Positions 1 through 5,247 of a DNA stretch of 5,247 bases are shown here, in pieces; within the stretch, counting starts at the first letter, position 1; each line of letters opens with the position of its first letter. Below the pieces are notes generated by a model. It made no database searches and was not told the DNA's origin. It saw nothing but the letters and a program-made list of their open reading frames with translations. A program made the translations under genes and the position numbers. Location of the stretch: positions 1-5,247 of the forward strand of contig JANNGT010000375.1 in assembly GCA_031404015.1 (NCBI GenBank). Direction: 5' to 3'. Source of the stretch: RPQJ01 sp031404015 (lineage in GTDB: Bacteria > Pseudomonadota > Gammaproteobacteria > Steroidobacterales > Steroidobacteraceae).

Positions 1-181
1 CGGCGACTGGGTGACGATCCGCACCGAGATGACGGCGCTTGTCTACGAGGCCCTTACGCAGGAGGGCATCGAGTTCGCGTTCCCGCAGCAGGACTTGCAC
101 GTACGCAGCGTCTCGCCCGACGTCGGGCAGCAACTCGCCGCTGCGATCGCCAAGGAGAAGGACGCCCCGCGTCCGGCCTGA
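1..181 (+). CDS. MscS-family mechanosensitive channel, C-terminal fragment (partial)
   Basis: The reading frame is open from base 2 to a TGA at 179-181 and gives the last 59 residues of a protein that starts upstream of the window. The visible stretch has an amphipathic helix, then 'EGIEFAFPQQDLHVRS' and an Ala/Lys-rich tail. The pattern 'aGIeipFPQ.DlHlrs' is typical of the end of the cytoplasmic beta domain of MscS/MscK-type small-conductance mechanosensitive channels, inner-membrane proteins that release solutes on hypoosmotic shock. That is family knowledge. No transmembrane segment can be seen here, so the assignment rests on this short C-terminal signature. The gene converges on the pirin gene, with 40 nt between the stop codons. 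Confidence 0.68.
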   Translation, partial: GDWVTIRTEMTALVYEALTQEGIEFAFPQQDLHVRSVSPDVGQQLAAAIAKEKDAPRPA

Positions 182-221
182 TGCTGGTCGAAGCGGGCGT
201 GCTGGGGTGCGATCCCGGGCT

Positions 222-932
222 TTACGCTGTGTTCGGCAGGTCGAACACCAGCACTTCGGCCCCCTCACCTGCAGCAAGCTGCACGCTCGTTTCGCCGGTG
301 AGTTTCAACGCATCACCGGTTTCGAGTTGCTGTCCGTTGACCACGATTCGGCCGCGTGCCACGTGCACGTAGATCAACCGATCTGGCGCGACCTGCAGCG
401 TTGCCTGCTCGGCACCGTCGAACAGACCTGCAAACACGCGCGCGTCCTGATGGATGCGCACCGAGCCTTCGCTTGCTGACGGCGACGCGATCAGCCGTAA
501 CCGCCCGCGCTTTTCGTGCTCCTCGAAGCGCCTCTCTTCGTATTCGGCAGGAATGCCTGTCACGTCGGGGATGATCCAGATCTGCAGGAAGTGGACGAGG
601 CGCTCCTGCGAGGCATTGAATTCGCTGTGACGCACGCCAATGCCCGCGCTCATGCGCTGCACGTCGCCGGGACGGATCGTCGAGCTCGTCCCCGTCGAAT
701 CCTTGTGGGCCAGCTCGCCGTCGAGCACGTAGCTGATGATTTCCATGTCTTGGTGGCCATGCGTGCCGAAGCCCGCGCCGGGCACGACGCGGTCCTCGTT
801 GATGACGCGCAGCGGCCCGAAATGCACGTGCTCAGGGTCGCGATAGTCCGCGAACGAAAACGAGTGGTATGACTTGAGCCAGCCGTGGTCGGCAAAACCG
901 CGGTCCTGGCTGCGGCGAATCTCGTCGGGCAT
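222..932 (-). CDS. Pirin family protein (YhhW-like bicupin, putative quercetin 2,3-dioxygenase)
   Basis: The 236-residue product (E. coli YhhW is 231) resembles YhhW throughout: 'DHGWLKSYHSFSFADYRDP', 'LRVINEDRVVPGAGFGTHGHQDMEI', 'MSAGIGVRHSE' and a C-terminal 'VLVFDLP'. It is a cytoplasmic two-cupin protein. The N-terminal cupin carries the metal ligands His58, His60, His102 and Glu104, equivalent within one residue to those of YhhW, which bind one divalent metal. YhhW and human pirin show quercetinase activity in vitro, but the physiological substrate is unsettled. I chose the start at 932 because AGGAG lies 7 nt upstream of it; the ATG at 959 would add nine residues without a ribosome binding site. 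It stops with TAA at 222-224. It is divergent from rimO and convergent with the channel gene, so it is probably monocistronic. Confidence 0.93.
   Translation of the reverse strand: MPDEIRRSQDRGFADHGWLKSYHSFSFADYRDPEHVHFGPLRVINEDRVVPGAGFGTHGHQDMEIISYVLDGELAHKDSTGTSSTIRPGDVQRMSAGIGVRHSEFNASQERLVHFLQIWIIPDVTGIPAEYEERRFEEHEKRGRLRLIASPSASEGSVRIHQDARVFAGLFDGAEQATLQVAPDRLIYVHVARGRIVVNGQQLETGDALKLTGETSVQLAAGEGAEVLVFDLPNTA
226..252 (-). other. Hairpin at the 3' end of the pirin gene
   Basis: GCTGTGTTCG (226-235) pairs with CGAACACCAGC (242-252), giving a 10-bp stem with one bulged base and a 6-nt loop. It covers the last few codons of the pirin gene and lies just before its TAA in transcript order. 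No T-tract follows on either strand, so it is not a canonical intrinsic terminator. It may protect or pause the 3' end in this convergent junction, or be chance within coding sequence. Nothing else is visible in the 40 nt between the two stop codons. Confidence 0.3.
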
Positions 933-939
933 CGATCGG

Positions 940-944
940 CTCCT
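940..944 (-). promoter_or_regulatory. Shine-Dalgarno that sets the pirin start
   Basis: On the minus strand AGGAG stands 7 nt before the ATG at 932-930, an ideal spacing. It lies inside the reading frame that would begin at the upstream ATG (959), which has no such site. This supports 932 as the true start. Confidence 0.7.
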
Positions 945-966
945 GTGGATTGGGTCCATCTTGCCC

Positions 967-973
967 TAGAATA
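967..973. promoter_or_regulatory. Candidate divergent promoter core, -10 shared by pirin gene and rimO
   Basis: TAGAATA reads as TAGAAT on the plus strand (5/6 to TATAAT) and, offset by one base, as TATTCT on the minus strand (4/6). A plus-strand start near 979 would give rimO a leader of about 65 nt; a minus-strand start near 961 would give the pirin gene a leader of about 29 nt, compatible with translation from 932 but not from 959. I see no convincing -35 hexamer on either strand, so the call rests on the -10 and on position in the 113-bp divergent gap. Confidence 0.4.
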
Positions 974-1000
974 CGGCGGCACAGCAGGCGTCTAACGTCC

Positions 1001-1027
1001 TGCCCTTCCTGCCCTTCCTGCCCTTCC
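1001..1027. repeat. Three perfect tandem copies of a 9-bp unit in the rimO leader
   Basis: TGCCCTTCC occurs three times without mismatch or spacer (1001-1009, 1010-1018, 1019-1027), and the next bases TGA are an in-frame stop for rimO. The array lies between the putative rimO promoter and its TTG start, so it would be in the 5' UTR as a C/U-rich tract. The opposite strand is purine-only except for one C per unit and has alternating GG/GGG runs, which could allow a two-tetrad G-quadruplex. Copy number may vary by slippage. Confidence 0.85.
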
Positions 1028-1045
1028 TGAGCTTCCGCCACCCCT

Positions 1046-2371
1046 TTGTCCACCCCTCCCCGCATCGGCTTCGTCTCGCTCGGCTGCCCCAAGGCACTCG
1101 TCGACTCCGAGCGCATCCTCACGCGGCTGCGCGCCGAAGGCTATGACGTCGTCGGCACGTACGAAGACGCCAACCTCGTCGTCGTCAACACGTGCGGTTT
1201 CATCGACGACGCCGTGCACGAATCGCTCGACGCGATCGGCGAAGCGCTCGCCCGCAATGGCAAAGTGATCGTGACGGGCTGCCTCGGTGCGAGGCCCGAA
1301 GTGATCACCGACCGCCACCCGTCGGTGTTGAAGGTGACCGGCGCGCACGCGTACGAGGAAGTCATGCAGGCCGTGCATGCGGAACTGCCGCCGTTGCATG
1401 ATCCGTTCCTGGACCTGGTGCCACCGCAAGGCATTCGCCTCACGCCGCGGCACTATGCGTACCTCAAGATTTCCGAAGGCTGCAATCATCGCTGCACGTT
1501 CTGCATCATTCCTTCGATGCGCGGCGACCTTGCGAGCCGGCCGATCGGCGACGTGATGCTTGAAGCCGAGCGGCTCGTGAAGGCGGGCGTGAAGGAACTG
1601 CTGGTGATCTCGCAGGACACCAGCGCCTATGGTGCCGACCTCAAGTACGCGACGGGCTTCTGGGGCGGCAAGCCAGTCAAGGCGAAATTCTTCGACCTCG
1701 CTCGATCGCTCGGCTCGCTCGGCGCGTGGGTGCGCATGCATTACGTGTATCCGTACCCGCACGTCGACGACGTGATCCCGTTGATGGCCGACGGCAAGAT
1801 CCTGCCCTACCTCGATATCCCGTTCCAGCACGGCAGCCCGCGCGTGCTCAAGCTCATGAAGCGTCCGGCCCATGCCGAGAACACGCTGGCGCGTATCCAG
1901 CGCTGGCGTGAGATCTGCCCGGACATCACCCTGCGCAGCACGTTCATCGTCGGCTTCCCCGGCGAAACCGCAGCGGATTTCGAGATGCTGCTCGACTGGC
2001 TGCATGAAGCGCGACTCGACCGTGTCGGTTGCTTCAAGTACTCGCCAGTCGATGGCGCAGCGGCCAACGCGTTGCCGGATCCGGTGCCGCAAGAGATCAA
2101 GGAAGAGCGCCTGGCCCGCTTCATGGAAGTGGCCGCTGCCATCAGCGCGGAGAAGCTCGCCGCTAAAGTGGGGCAGAAGATGCGCGTGCTCGTCGACTCG
2201 GTCGACCCGGAAGCAGGCGCGATCGCGCGCTCTGCGGCGGACGCACCGGAGATCGACGGTGTCGTGCGAATCGCGAAGCCTGGCAAGAAGTTACAGGCGG
2301 GCGACTGGGCTGACGTGCAGATCACGGGCGCGGATGAGTACGACCTCGCGGCAAGGATCGTTCGCAGCTAG
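1046..2371 (+). CDS. rimO: Ribosomal protein S12 methylthiotransferase RimO
   Basis: RimO is a cytoplasmic radical-SAM enzyme that adds a methylthio group to the beta-carbon of the conserved Asp (Asp88/89) of ribosomal protein S12. The 441-residue product equals the E. coli length and aligns end to end. The N-terminal methylthiotransferase domain (about 5-120) has Cys14 ('SLGCPKALVDSER'), Cys50 ('NTCGF') and Cys79 ('TGCLG') for one [4Fe-4S] cluster. The radical-SAM domain (about 135-365) has C146-N-H-R-C150-T-F-C153, 'YPYPHVDDVIPLMA' and 'GFPGET' (303-308). The C-terminal TRAM domain (about 372-441) holds 'ADAPEIDG' and 'ADEYDL'. The start is TTG at 1046: an in-frame TGA at 1028 bars anything upstream, no ATG or GTG lies near, and TTG places the N-terminus as in E. 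coli. No Shine-Dalgarno is visible. MiaB and MtaB are related, but the S12-type motifs and length exclude them. Confidence 0.97.
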   Translation: MSTPPRIGFVSLGCPKALVDSERILTRLRAEGYDVVGTYEDANLVVVNTCGFIDDAVHESLDAIGEALARNGKVIVTGCLGARPEVITDRHPSVLKVTGAHAYEEVMQAVHAELPPLHDPFLDLVPPQGIRLTPRHYAYLKISEGCNHRCTFCIIPSMRGDLASRPIGDVMLEAERLVKAGVKELLVISQDTSAYGADLKYATGFWGGKPVKAKFFDLARSLGSLGAWVRMHYVYPYPHVDDVIPLMADGKILPYLDIPFQHGSPRVLKLMKRPAHAENTLARIQRWREICPDITLRSTFIVGFPGETAADFEMLLDWLHEARLDRVGCFKYSPVDGAAANALPDPVPQEIKEERLARFMEVAAAISAEKLAAKVGQKMRVLVDSVDPEAGAIARSAADAPEIDGVVRIAKPGKKLQAGDWADVQITGADEYDLAARIVRS

Positions 2372-2412
2372 CACCAGCCCTCCCCAGCCCGATATTTGGA
2401 GAGCACGCCGGG

Positions 2413-2441
2413 TTGCCCCTGAATAGACCAGTCTGTAGACT
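2413..2441 (+). promoter_or_regulatory. Candidate promoter of the antitoxin-toxin operon
   Basis: TTGCCC (2413-2418, 4/6 to the -35 consensus) and TAGACT (2436-2441, 4/6 to the -10 consensus) are separated by exactly 17 bp. Transcription would begin near 2448, leaving a leader of about 20 nt with AGGAG at 2454-2458, 8 nt before the antitoxin ATG. The preceding gap after rimO (from 2372) shows no convincing terminator, so some read-through from rimO is possible. Confidence 0.45.
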
Positions 2442-2444
2442 GGT
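2427..2444. promoter_or_regulatory. Palindromic operator candidate for vapBC autoregulation
   Basis: ACCAGTCTGTAGACTGGT is a perfect 8-bp inverted repeat around a 2-bp centre. It overlaps the predicted -10 element and ends 22 bp before the antitoxin start. Phd/YefM and VapB antitoxins, alone or with toxin, bind palindromes in their own promoters and repress them. Position and symmetry fit that role; binding is inferred. It has no T-tract and sits before the gene, which argues against a terminator. Confidence 0.6.
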
Positions 2445-2466
2445 TGTAACTTCAGGAGCATTGAGC

Positions 2467-2718
2467 ATGAAGACGGAAATCGGCGCCTATGACGCCAAGA
2501 CACGACTCCCCGAACTGCTGCGCCAGGTGAAGGCAGGCAAGCGTTTCACGATCACCAATCGCGGCGAAGCGGTCGCGGACTTGGTGCCGAGCGAGGCAGC
2601 TCCCGCGATCGACGCACGGGCGGCCATCGAGAAGTTCCAAGCCTTCCTGCGCGACAACCCCGTCGAACCGGGCCGCAACCTCGACGTCAAGGCGCTCATC
2701 GAGGAGGGCCGCGAGTGA
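2467..2718 (+). CDS. Type II antitoxin, Phd/YefM family (VapB-type partner of VapC)
   Basis: This small 83-residue protein has the N-terminal Phd/YefM DNA-binding fold (about 3-50): 'IGAYDAKTRLPELLRQVKAGKRFTITNRGEAVADLVP' is reduced here to its key blocks, A-Y-D-A-K near residue 8, the L-x-x-V-x-x-G helix end near 21-24, and 'ITNRGEAVADLVP' (29-41). The C-terminal half (49-83) is charged and helical and would wrap the toxin, as is usual for the family. It should neutralise the PIN toxin encoded just downstream and repress the operon through the palindrome overlapping its promoter. The ATG at 2467 has AGGAG 8 nt upstream; a TTG at 2413 in the same frame would add 18 residues running through the promoter and operator, so I reject it. 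The stop overlaps the toxin start by 4 nt. Confidence 0.9.
   Translation: MKTEIGAYDAKTRLPELLRQVKAGKRFTITNRGEAVADLVPSEAAPAIDARAAIEKFQAFLRDNPVEPGRNLDVKALIEEGRE
2701..2708 (+). promoter_or_regulatory. Shine-Dalgarno for the toxin, inside the antitoxin gene
   Basis: GAGGAGGG lies within the last antitoxin codons (Glu-Glu-Gly), 6 nt before the GTG at 2715. It supports this GTG as the toxin start and suggests coupled translation, with ribosomes ending the antitoxin at TGA (2716-2718) and restarting at the overlapping GTG. Confidence 0.7.
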
Positions 2719-3146
2719 ACTTCGTGCTCGACGCGTCGGTCACCATGACCTGGCTGTTCGGCGACGCCAAGGTCGCCGACCGCAACTACGCGCAAAGCAC
2801 CCTCGAGGCATTGAAGCAGGCCGACAGCCATGCCGAGGTGCCGGTGACATGGGGCCTCGAGGTGTCGAACGTCATCGCGCGGGCTGAGGCAAAAGGTCTG
2901 CTTCTGGAAGCGCAGAGCGAGGCGTTTCTGGAGATGCTCTCGAACGCACCCATTCGTGCCGATGGAGCGACTTTTGCCCAAGCGCTCAACAGCACGTTGA
3001 ACCTCGCGCGACGCCATCGGCTTTCAGCGTACGACGCCTCGTACCTGGAGCTTGCGTTGCGGAGCGGACTCCCGCTCGCTACGCTTGACGCCGACCTCGC
3101 CAAAGCAGCTCGCAAGGCGGGCGTCAGACGCTTCGCCAGCCGCTAG
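2715..3146 (+). CDS. PIN-domain ribonuclease toxin, VapC-like
   Basis: The 143-residue protein spans one PIN domain. The expected acidic metal-binding residues are present: Asp6 in 'NFVLDASV', Glu49 in 'WGLEVSNV', Asp107 in 'SAYDASYLELA' and Asp125 in 'PLATLDADLAKAA', with Asp127 nearby. VapC toxins are Mg2+-dependent endoribonucleases, several of which cleave tRNA or rRNA; the target of this one cannot be read from sequence. The catalytic set is complete and the frame is intact, so it should be active unless bound by its antitoxin. It starts at GTG, overlapping the antitoxin stop as GTGA, the standard antitoxin-first operon order. Pairing with a Phd/YefM-fold antitoxin instead of an AbrB or ribbon-helix-helix VapB is a common variation. 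Base composition resembles the flanking genes by eye, so there is no clear sign of recent transfer. Confidence 0.92.
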   Translation: MNFVLDASVTMTWLFGDAKVADRNYAQSTLEALKQADSHAEVPVTWGLEVSNVIARAEAKGLLLEAQSEAFLEMLSNAPIRADGATFAQALNSTLNLARRHRLSAYDASYLELALRSGLPLATLDADLAKAARKAGVRRFASR

Positions 3147-3418
3147 CCCCGCCGCCGCCGATGGGTGAGCCAACCGCAGTTGCGGCTACGGCTCGCAGCG
3201 CTTCCGCCTACGCATGGTTGACCTTTGGTCGCGACAGTCCGGTGGTCGACCGTCGAGGACCAGGATTCAGGGTCATGTCCGGACACGGAATCGATGGCGA
3301 ATCAGTGACTTGTTGGTGACACGGAAAGCCGACGGCTAGACTTCGCGCCAAACGCAAGCCATGGCTGCCGCAATCGCGGCCGACGTATTCCGGACTTGTC
3401 GGCTGGAGTTTCAATCGC
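3147..3418. other. Intergenic region between the toxin and transpeptidase genes
   Basis: I see no supportable gene here. The region contains short dyads: CCGCAGTTGCGG (3174-3185, stem of 5), GACCTTTGGTC (3220-3230), GGTCGACC (3244-3251) and TGTCCGGACA (3276-3285), plus GTCCGG (3237-3242) able to pair with CCGGAC (3279-3284). ACACGGAA occurs twice (3283-3290 and 3319-3326). None is followed by a T-run, so a terminator for vapBC is not evident. A 52-codon frame at 3161-3319 lacks a ribosome binding site. Confidence 0.5.
3313..3342 (+). promoter_or_regulatory. Candidate promoter for the L,D-transpeptidase gene
   Basis: TTGGTG (3313-3318) and TAGACT (3337-3342) are spaced 18 bp apart, the latter identical to the -10 proposed for the toxin-antitoxin operon. 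A start near 3349 would give a leader of about 70 nt. Both hexamers are imperfect matches, so confidence is modest. Confidence 0.35.
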
Positions 3419-5128
3419 ATGATGAATTTGTTCAGGTCGTACCTGCTGGCCGCCGCCGCCACGGTCCTTTCCTTTCCCGGTCTGCTGCTGGCACAGCAGC
3501 CCGCCGCTGTCGCACCCGCGCCTGCTGGCGCCAGCGTCTCCCCGCTGTCAGAGGCGATTCGCGACCGCATCGATCACCTGCGTTACGACACGGAGCGCGA
3601 CGTCCGTGGTGCGCGCATCATCGCCGCTGAGCTGGTTGCCAAGTACTACGAGGCGCAGGAGTTCCGACCGGCCTGGCAGGATGTCGCGAAGCTCGATCAG
3701 CTGGTCGCCAGCATCGAAGACCTGCGCAACGACGGTCTCGACCCCGACGACTATCACCTGGAGGCGTTACGTTCCTACCGTCTGGACGTGCGCATGCAGT
3801 CGCCGCTCACGCCGCAAGACCTGGCCGACATGGAACTGCTGGCAACCGACGCGTTCCTGCTCGGGCTCTACCACGTGTTCCAGGGCAAGGTGGATCCGGA
3901 GAAGCTGAGCTCGCAGTGGAACTTCTCGCAGCGACCGACGCCGTCGCTCGAGGAAGGACTGCAGCGTTTCTCCGCACGGCTTGCGGCCGGCGAGATCCGC
4001 GAGGCGTTCGCGAACGCGAGGCCCGCGCACGCCTGGTATCAGCGCGGCCGCGAGAGCCTCAAGCACTACCGCGCGATCGCCGCCGCGGGCGGCTGGCCAA
4101 GCATTGCGGAAGGCCCGTCGTTGAAAGTCGGCATGAGCGATAGCCGCGTACCCACGTTGCGGAAGCGACTGTCGATCACTCGCGACCTGGTGGAAGCACC
4201 CGGCACCACGGCTCCTGCCGAACCCAACCTGTACGACGCCATCCTGGAGCAAGCCGTAAAGGCCTTCCAGGAACGCCACGGCCTGACGCCGGATGGCGCA
4301 GTCGGTCCGGGCACGCGTGCCGCGATGAACGTGCCGGTGCAGCAGCGCATCGACCAGATCCGCGTGAACCTCGAGCGCGGACGCTGGACGCTGCATGAGA
4401 TCAAGGGCGAGTTCGTGCTCGTCGACGTGGCGGGCTTTTACGTCAGCTACTTCCGCAACGACGAGCCCATCTGGACGTCGAAAGTGGTCGTGGGTCGCGA
4501 CGAGCGTGAGACGCCGATCTTCCGCTCGAAGATCACGTACGTCGTGTTCAACCCGACATGGACGATTCCACCCGGCATCCTCGTCAAGGACAAGCTGCCG
4601 GAACTGAAGCGCAACGCGGGCGCGCTCAAGCGCATGAACATCCGCGTGCTCGACAGTGGCGGCCGCGAAGTGAATCCGTATTCCGTCGACTGGAATCGTT
4701 ACGGGCCGTCACGCCTGCCTCCGTTCCAGTTCGTGCAGGATCCAGGTCCCAACAACGCGCTGGGATTGGTGAAAATCATGTTTCCCAATCCCTACCTGGT
4801 TTACCTGCACGACTCACCTGCGAAATCGCTGTACGAGCAGGACCAGCGCACGTTCAGCTCGGGGTGCATCCGCGTGGAGAAGCCGTTCGAACTCGCCGAA
4901 CTCGTGCTCAACGATCCGCAATGGAACCGGCAGAGCATCGACGCGCTGATCGCGAAGAAAGAAACGCGCACCGTCAACCTGAAGCAGCCGATCCCGGTGC
5001 TTATCCTGTACTGGACGGCACAGCCGCGGCTCGACGGTCAGGTGGTGTTCCGCGCCGATGTCTACGGTCGCGACCCGCCGACGCTCGCAGCGCTGAACAG
5101 CAATTTCCGCGTGCCAGTCATTCGCTGA
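3419..5128 (+). CDS. Exported murein L,D-transpeptidase, YcbB/LdtD type
   Basis: This 569-residue protein should act in the periplasm, cross-linking peptidoglycan stem peptides 3-3 through an acyl-enzyme on cysteine. Residues 1-25 form a signal peptide (Arg6, a hydrophobic run 8-24, likely cleavage after 'LLLA' before QQ, no lipobox Cys), followed by a Pro/Ala-rich linker. An N-terminal scaffold (about 45-230) precedes a peptidoglycan-binding domain (about 235-305, 'AVKAFQERHGLTPDGAVGPGT') and a YkuD catalytic domain (about 331-500). The latter has 'FNPTWTIPPGI' (377-387), His464 in 'YLHDSPAK' and nucleophile Cys483 in 'FSSGCIRV'. The His-Cys gap of 19 and the tail 'LYWTAQPRLDGQVVFRADVYGRD' match YcbB (615 residues in E. 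coli). ATG 3419 has GGAG 10 nt upstream; the adjacent ATG at 3422 is the alternative. It looks monocistronic, with a hairpin terminator after the stop. Confidence 0.95.
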   Translation: MMNLFRSYLLAAAATVLSFPGLLLAQQPAAVAPAPAGASVSPLSEAIRDRIDHLRYDTERDVRGARIIAAELVAKYYEAQEFRPAWQDVAKLDQLVASIEDLRNDGLDPDDYHLEALRSYRLDVRMQSPLTPQDLADMELLATDAFLLGLYHVFQGKVDPEKLSSQWNFSQRPTPSLEEGLQRFSARLAAGEIREAFANARPAHAWYQRGRESLKHYRAIAAAGGWPSIAEGPSLKVGMSDSRVPTLRKRLSITRDLVEAPGTTAPAEPNLYDAILEQAVKAFQERHGLTPDGAVGPGTRAAMNVPVQQRIDQIRVNLERGRWTLHEIKGEFVLVDVAGFYVSYFRNDEPIWTSKVVVGRDERETPIFRSKITYVVFNPTWTIPPGILVKDKLPELKRNAGALKRMNIRVLDSGGREVNPYSVDWNRYGPSRLPPFQFVQDPGPNNALGLVKIMFPNPYLVYLHDSPAKSLYEQDQRTFSSGCIRVEKPFELAELVLNDPQWNRQSIDALIAKKETRTVNLKQPIPVLILYWTAQPRLDGQVVFRADVYGRDPPTLAALNSNFRVPVIR

Positions 5129-5134
5129 CAACAT

Positions 5135-5174
5135 AAAAGAGGCCGGCGAACCTTGCGGTAGCCGGCCAAATTTT
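5135..5174 (+). terminator. Intrinsic terminator after the L,D-transpeptidase gene
   Basis: GGCCGGC (5141-5147) pairs perfectly with GCCGGCC (5161-5167). The loop can fold further: ACC (5150-5152) with GGT (5157-5159) around a TTGC tetraloop. The stem is followed by AAATTTTC, with the T-run at 5171-5174, and preceded by AAAA at 5135-5138 that could extend the pairing. It begins a few bases after the stop at 5128. The A-run upstream means it may also act on transcripts from the opposite side, though both T-runs are short. Confidence 0.72.
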
Positions 5175-5187
5175 CACGCAGGAGGAA

Positions 5188-5220
5188 AAACGTACGAGGC
5201 ATAGGTTGCTCCTCGTGTTT
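5188..5220. other. Second hairpin downstream of the terminator
   Basis: AAAC-GT-ACGAGG (5188-5199) pairs with CCTCGT-GTTT (5211-5220): a 10-bp stem with a 2-nt bulge and an 11-nt loop. GTTTCGTT follows, so it could be a backup terminator. A strong Shine-Dalgarno-like AGGAGGA (5180-5186) stands just before it, but no ATG or GTG follows at a usable distance. The rest of the window to 5247 shows no recognisable gene; a frame from TTG 5206 stays open to the edge but is too short to judge. Confidence 0.4.
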
Positions 5221-5247
5221 CGTTCCGACTTCCGGGATCTCCGCCGA

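Noticed and set aside
933..959. Upstream ATG adding nine residues to the pirin protein
   Set aside because: It lacks a ribosome binding site and would lie almost at the predicted transcription start, whereas the internal ATG at 932 has AGGAG at 7 nt and fits the family length.
1085..1114. RimO has Ala where E. coli has Asn in the GCPKNLVDSE motif
   Set aside because: To my knowledge GCPKALVDSE is common in Pseudomonas and Xanthomonadales RimO, so it is ordinary variation.
992..2092. Long minus-strand open frame of 366 codons opposite rimO
   Set aside because: It is antisense to a fully conserved rimO, rich in Arg/His/Asp/Val as expected from the complement of a GC-biased gene, and carries no recognisable domain.
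1872..2426. 184-codon plus-strand frame inside rimO
   Set aside because: Frame-shifted Arg/Ser-rich shadow of rimO without any conserved motif.
2413..2466. TTG-initiated extension of the antitoxin
   Set aside because: It would translate through the promoter and palindrome, has no ribosome binding site, and adds residues not typical of Phd/YefM proteins.
3161..3319. 52-codon frame starting ATG in the gap after the toxin gene
   Set aside because: No Shine-Dalgarno, no recognised motif, and it spans the dyad cluster; kept only as part of the unexplained noncoding stretch.
3208..3570. 120-codon minus-strand frame overlapping the transpeptidase start
   Set aside because: It runs antisense through the signal peptide region of a confident gene and shows no domain or convincing start.
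4856..4867. L,D-transpeptidase active site reads SSGC instead of SHGC
   Set aside because: The YcbB/LdtD branch normally has Ser at this position, and the catalytic His (464) and Cys (483) are both present.
5062..5202. 46-codon minus-strand frame with GAGGAG 6 nt before its ATG
   Set aside because: It runs through the terminator stem and into the antisense of the transpeptidase 3' end, with no recognisable protein features; the start signal is noted under the hairpin finding.

Overview
This is a GC-rich (roughly 60-65% by eye) bacterial chromosomal segment. RimO reads almost residue for residue like the gammaproteobacterial protein, and the YcbB/LdtD-type L,D-transpeptidase implies a Gram-negative envelope. 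The best guess is a high-GC gammaproteobacterium such as a Xanthomonadales/Lysobacter-like lineage. This taxonomic call is inference from protein resemblance and composition only.

Layout, left to right: (1) the last ~60 codons of a gene resembling the cytoplasmic C-terminus of an MscS-type mechanosensitive channel (+), ending at 181. (2) A convergent pirin/YhhW-type quercetinase-like gene (-), 222-932, start moved to the Met that has a good Shine-Dalgarno. (3) A divergent intergenic region of about 113 bp with a -10-like heptamer readable on both strands and three perfect 9-bp tandem repeats. (4) rimO (+), 1046-2371, starting at TTG with no visible Shine-Dalgarno. (5) A compact two-gene toxin-antitoxin operon (+): a Phd/YefM-family antitoxin (2467-2718) overlapping a VapC-like PIN-domain toxin (2715-3146) by 4 nt, preceded by a perfect 8+2+8 palindrome overlapping the predicted -10. 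(6) A 272-bp gap with several small dyads and a possible promoter. (7) An exported L,D-transpeptidase (+), 3419-5128, followed by a strong hairpin terminator and a second hairpin. No gene can be supported after 5128.

The genes do not form one pathway. rimO modifies ribosomal protein S12, the transpeptidase remodels periplasmic peptidoglycan, the pirin is a cytoplasmic cupin, and vapBC is a self-contained stress/maintenance module placed between two housekeeping genes. I see no new defence or mobile system. The points most worth checking are regulatory: the shared -10/tandem-repeat leader of rimO, the vapBC operator, the dyad-rich gap at 3174-3326, and the paired hairpins after the transpeptidase.
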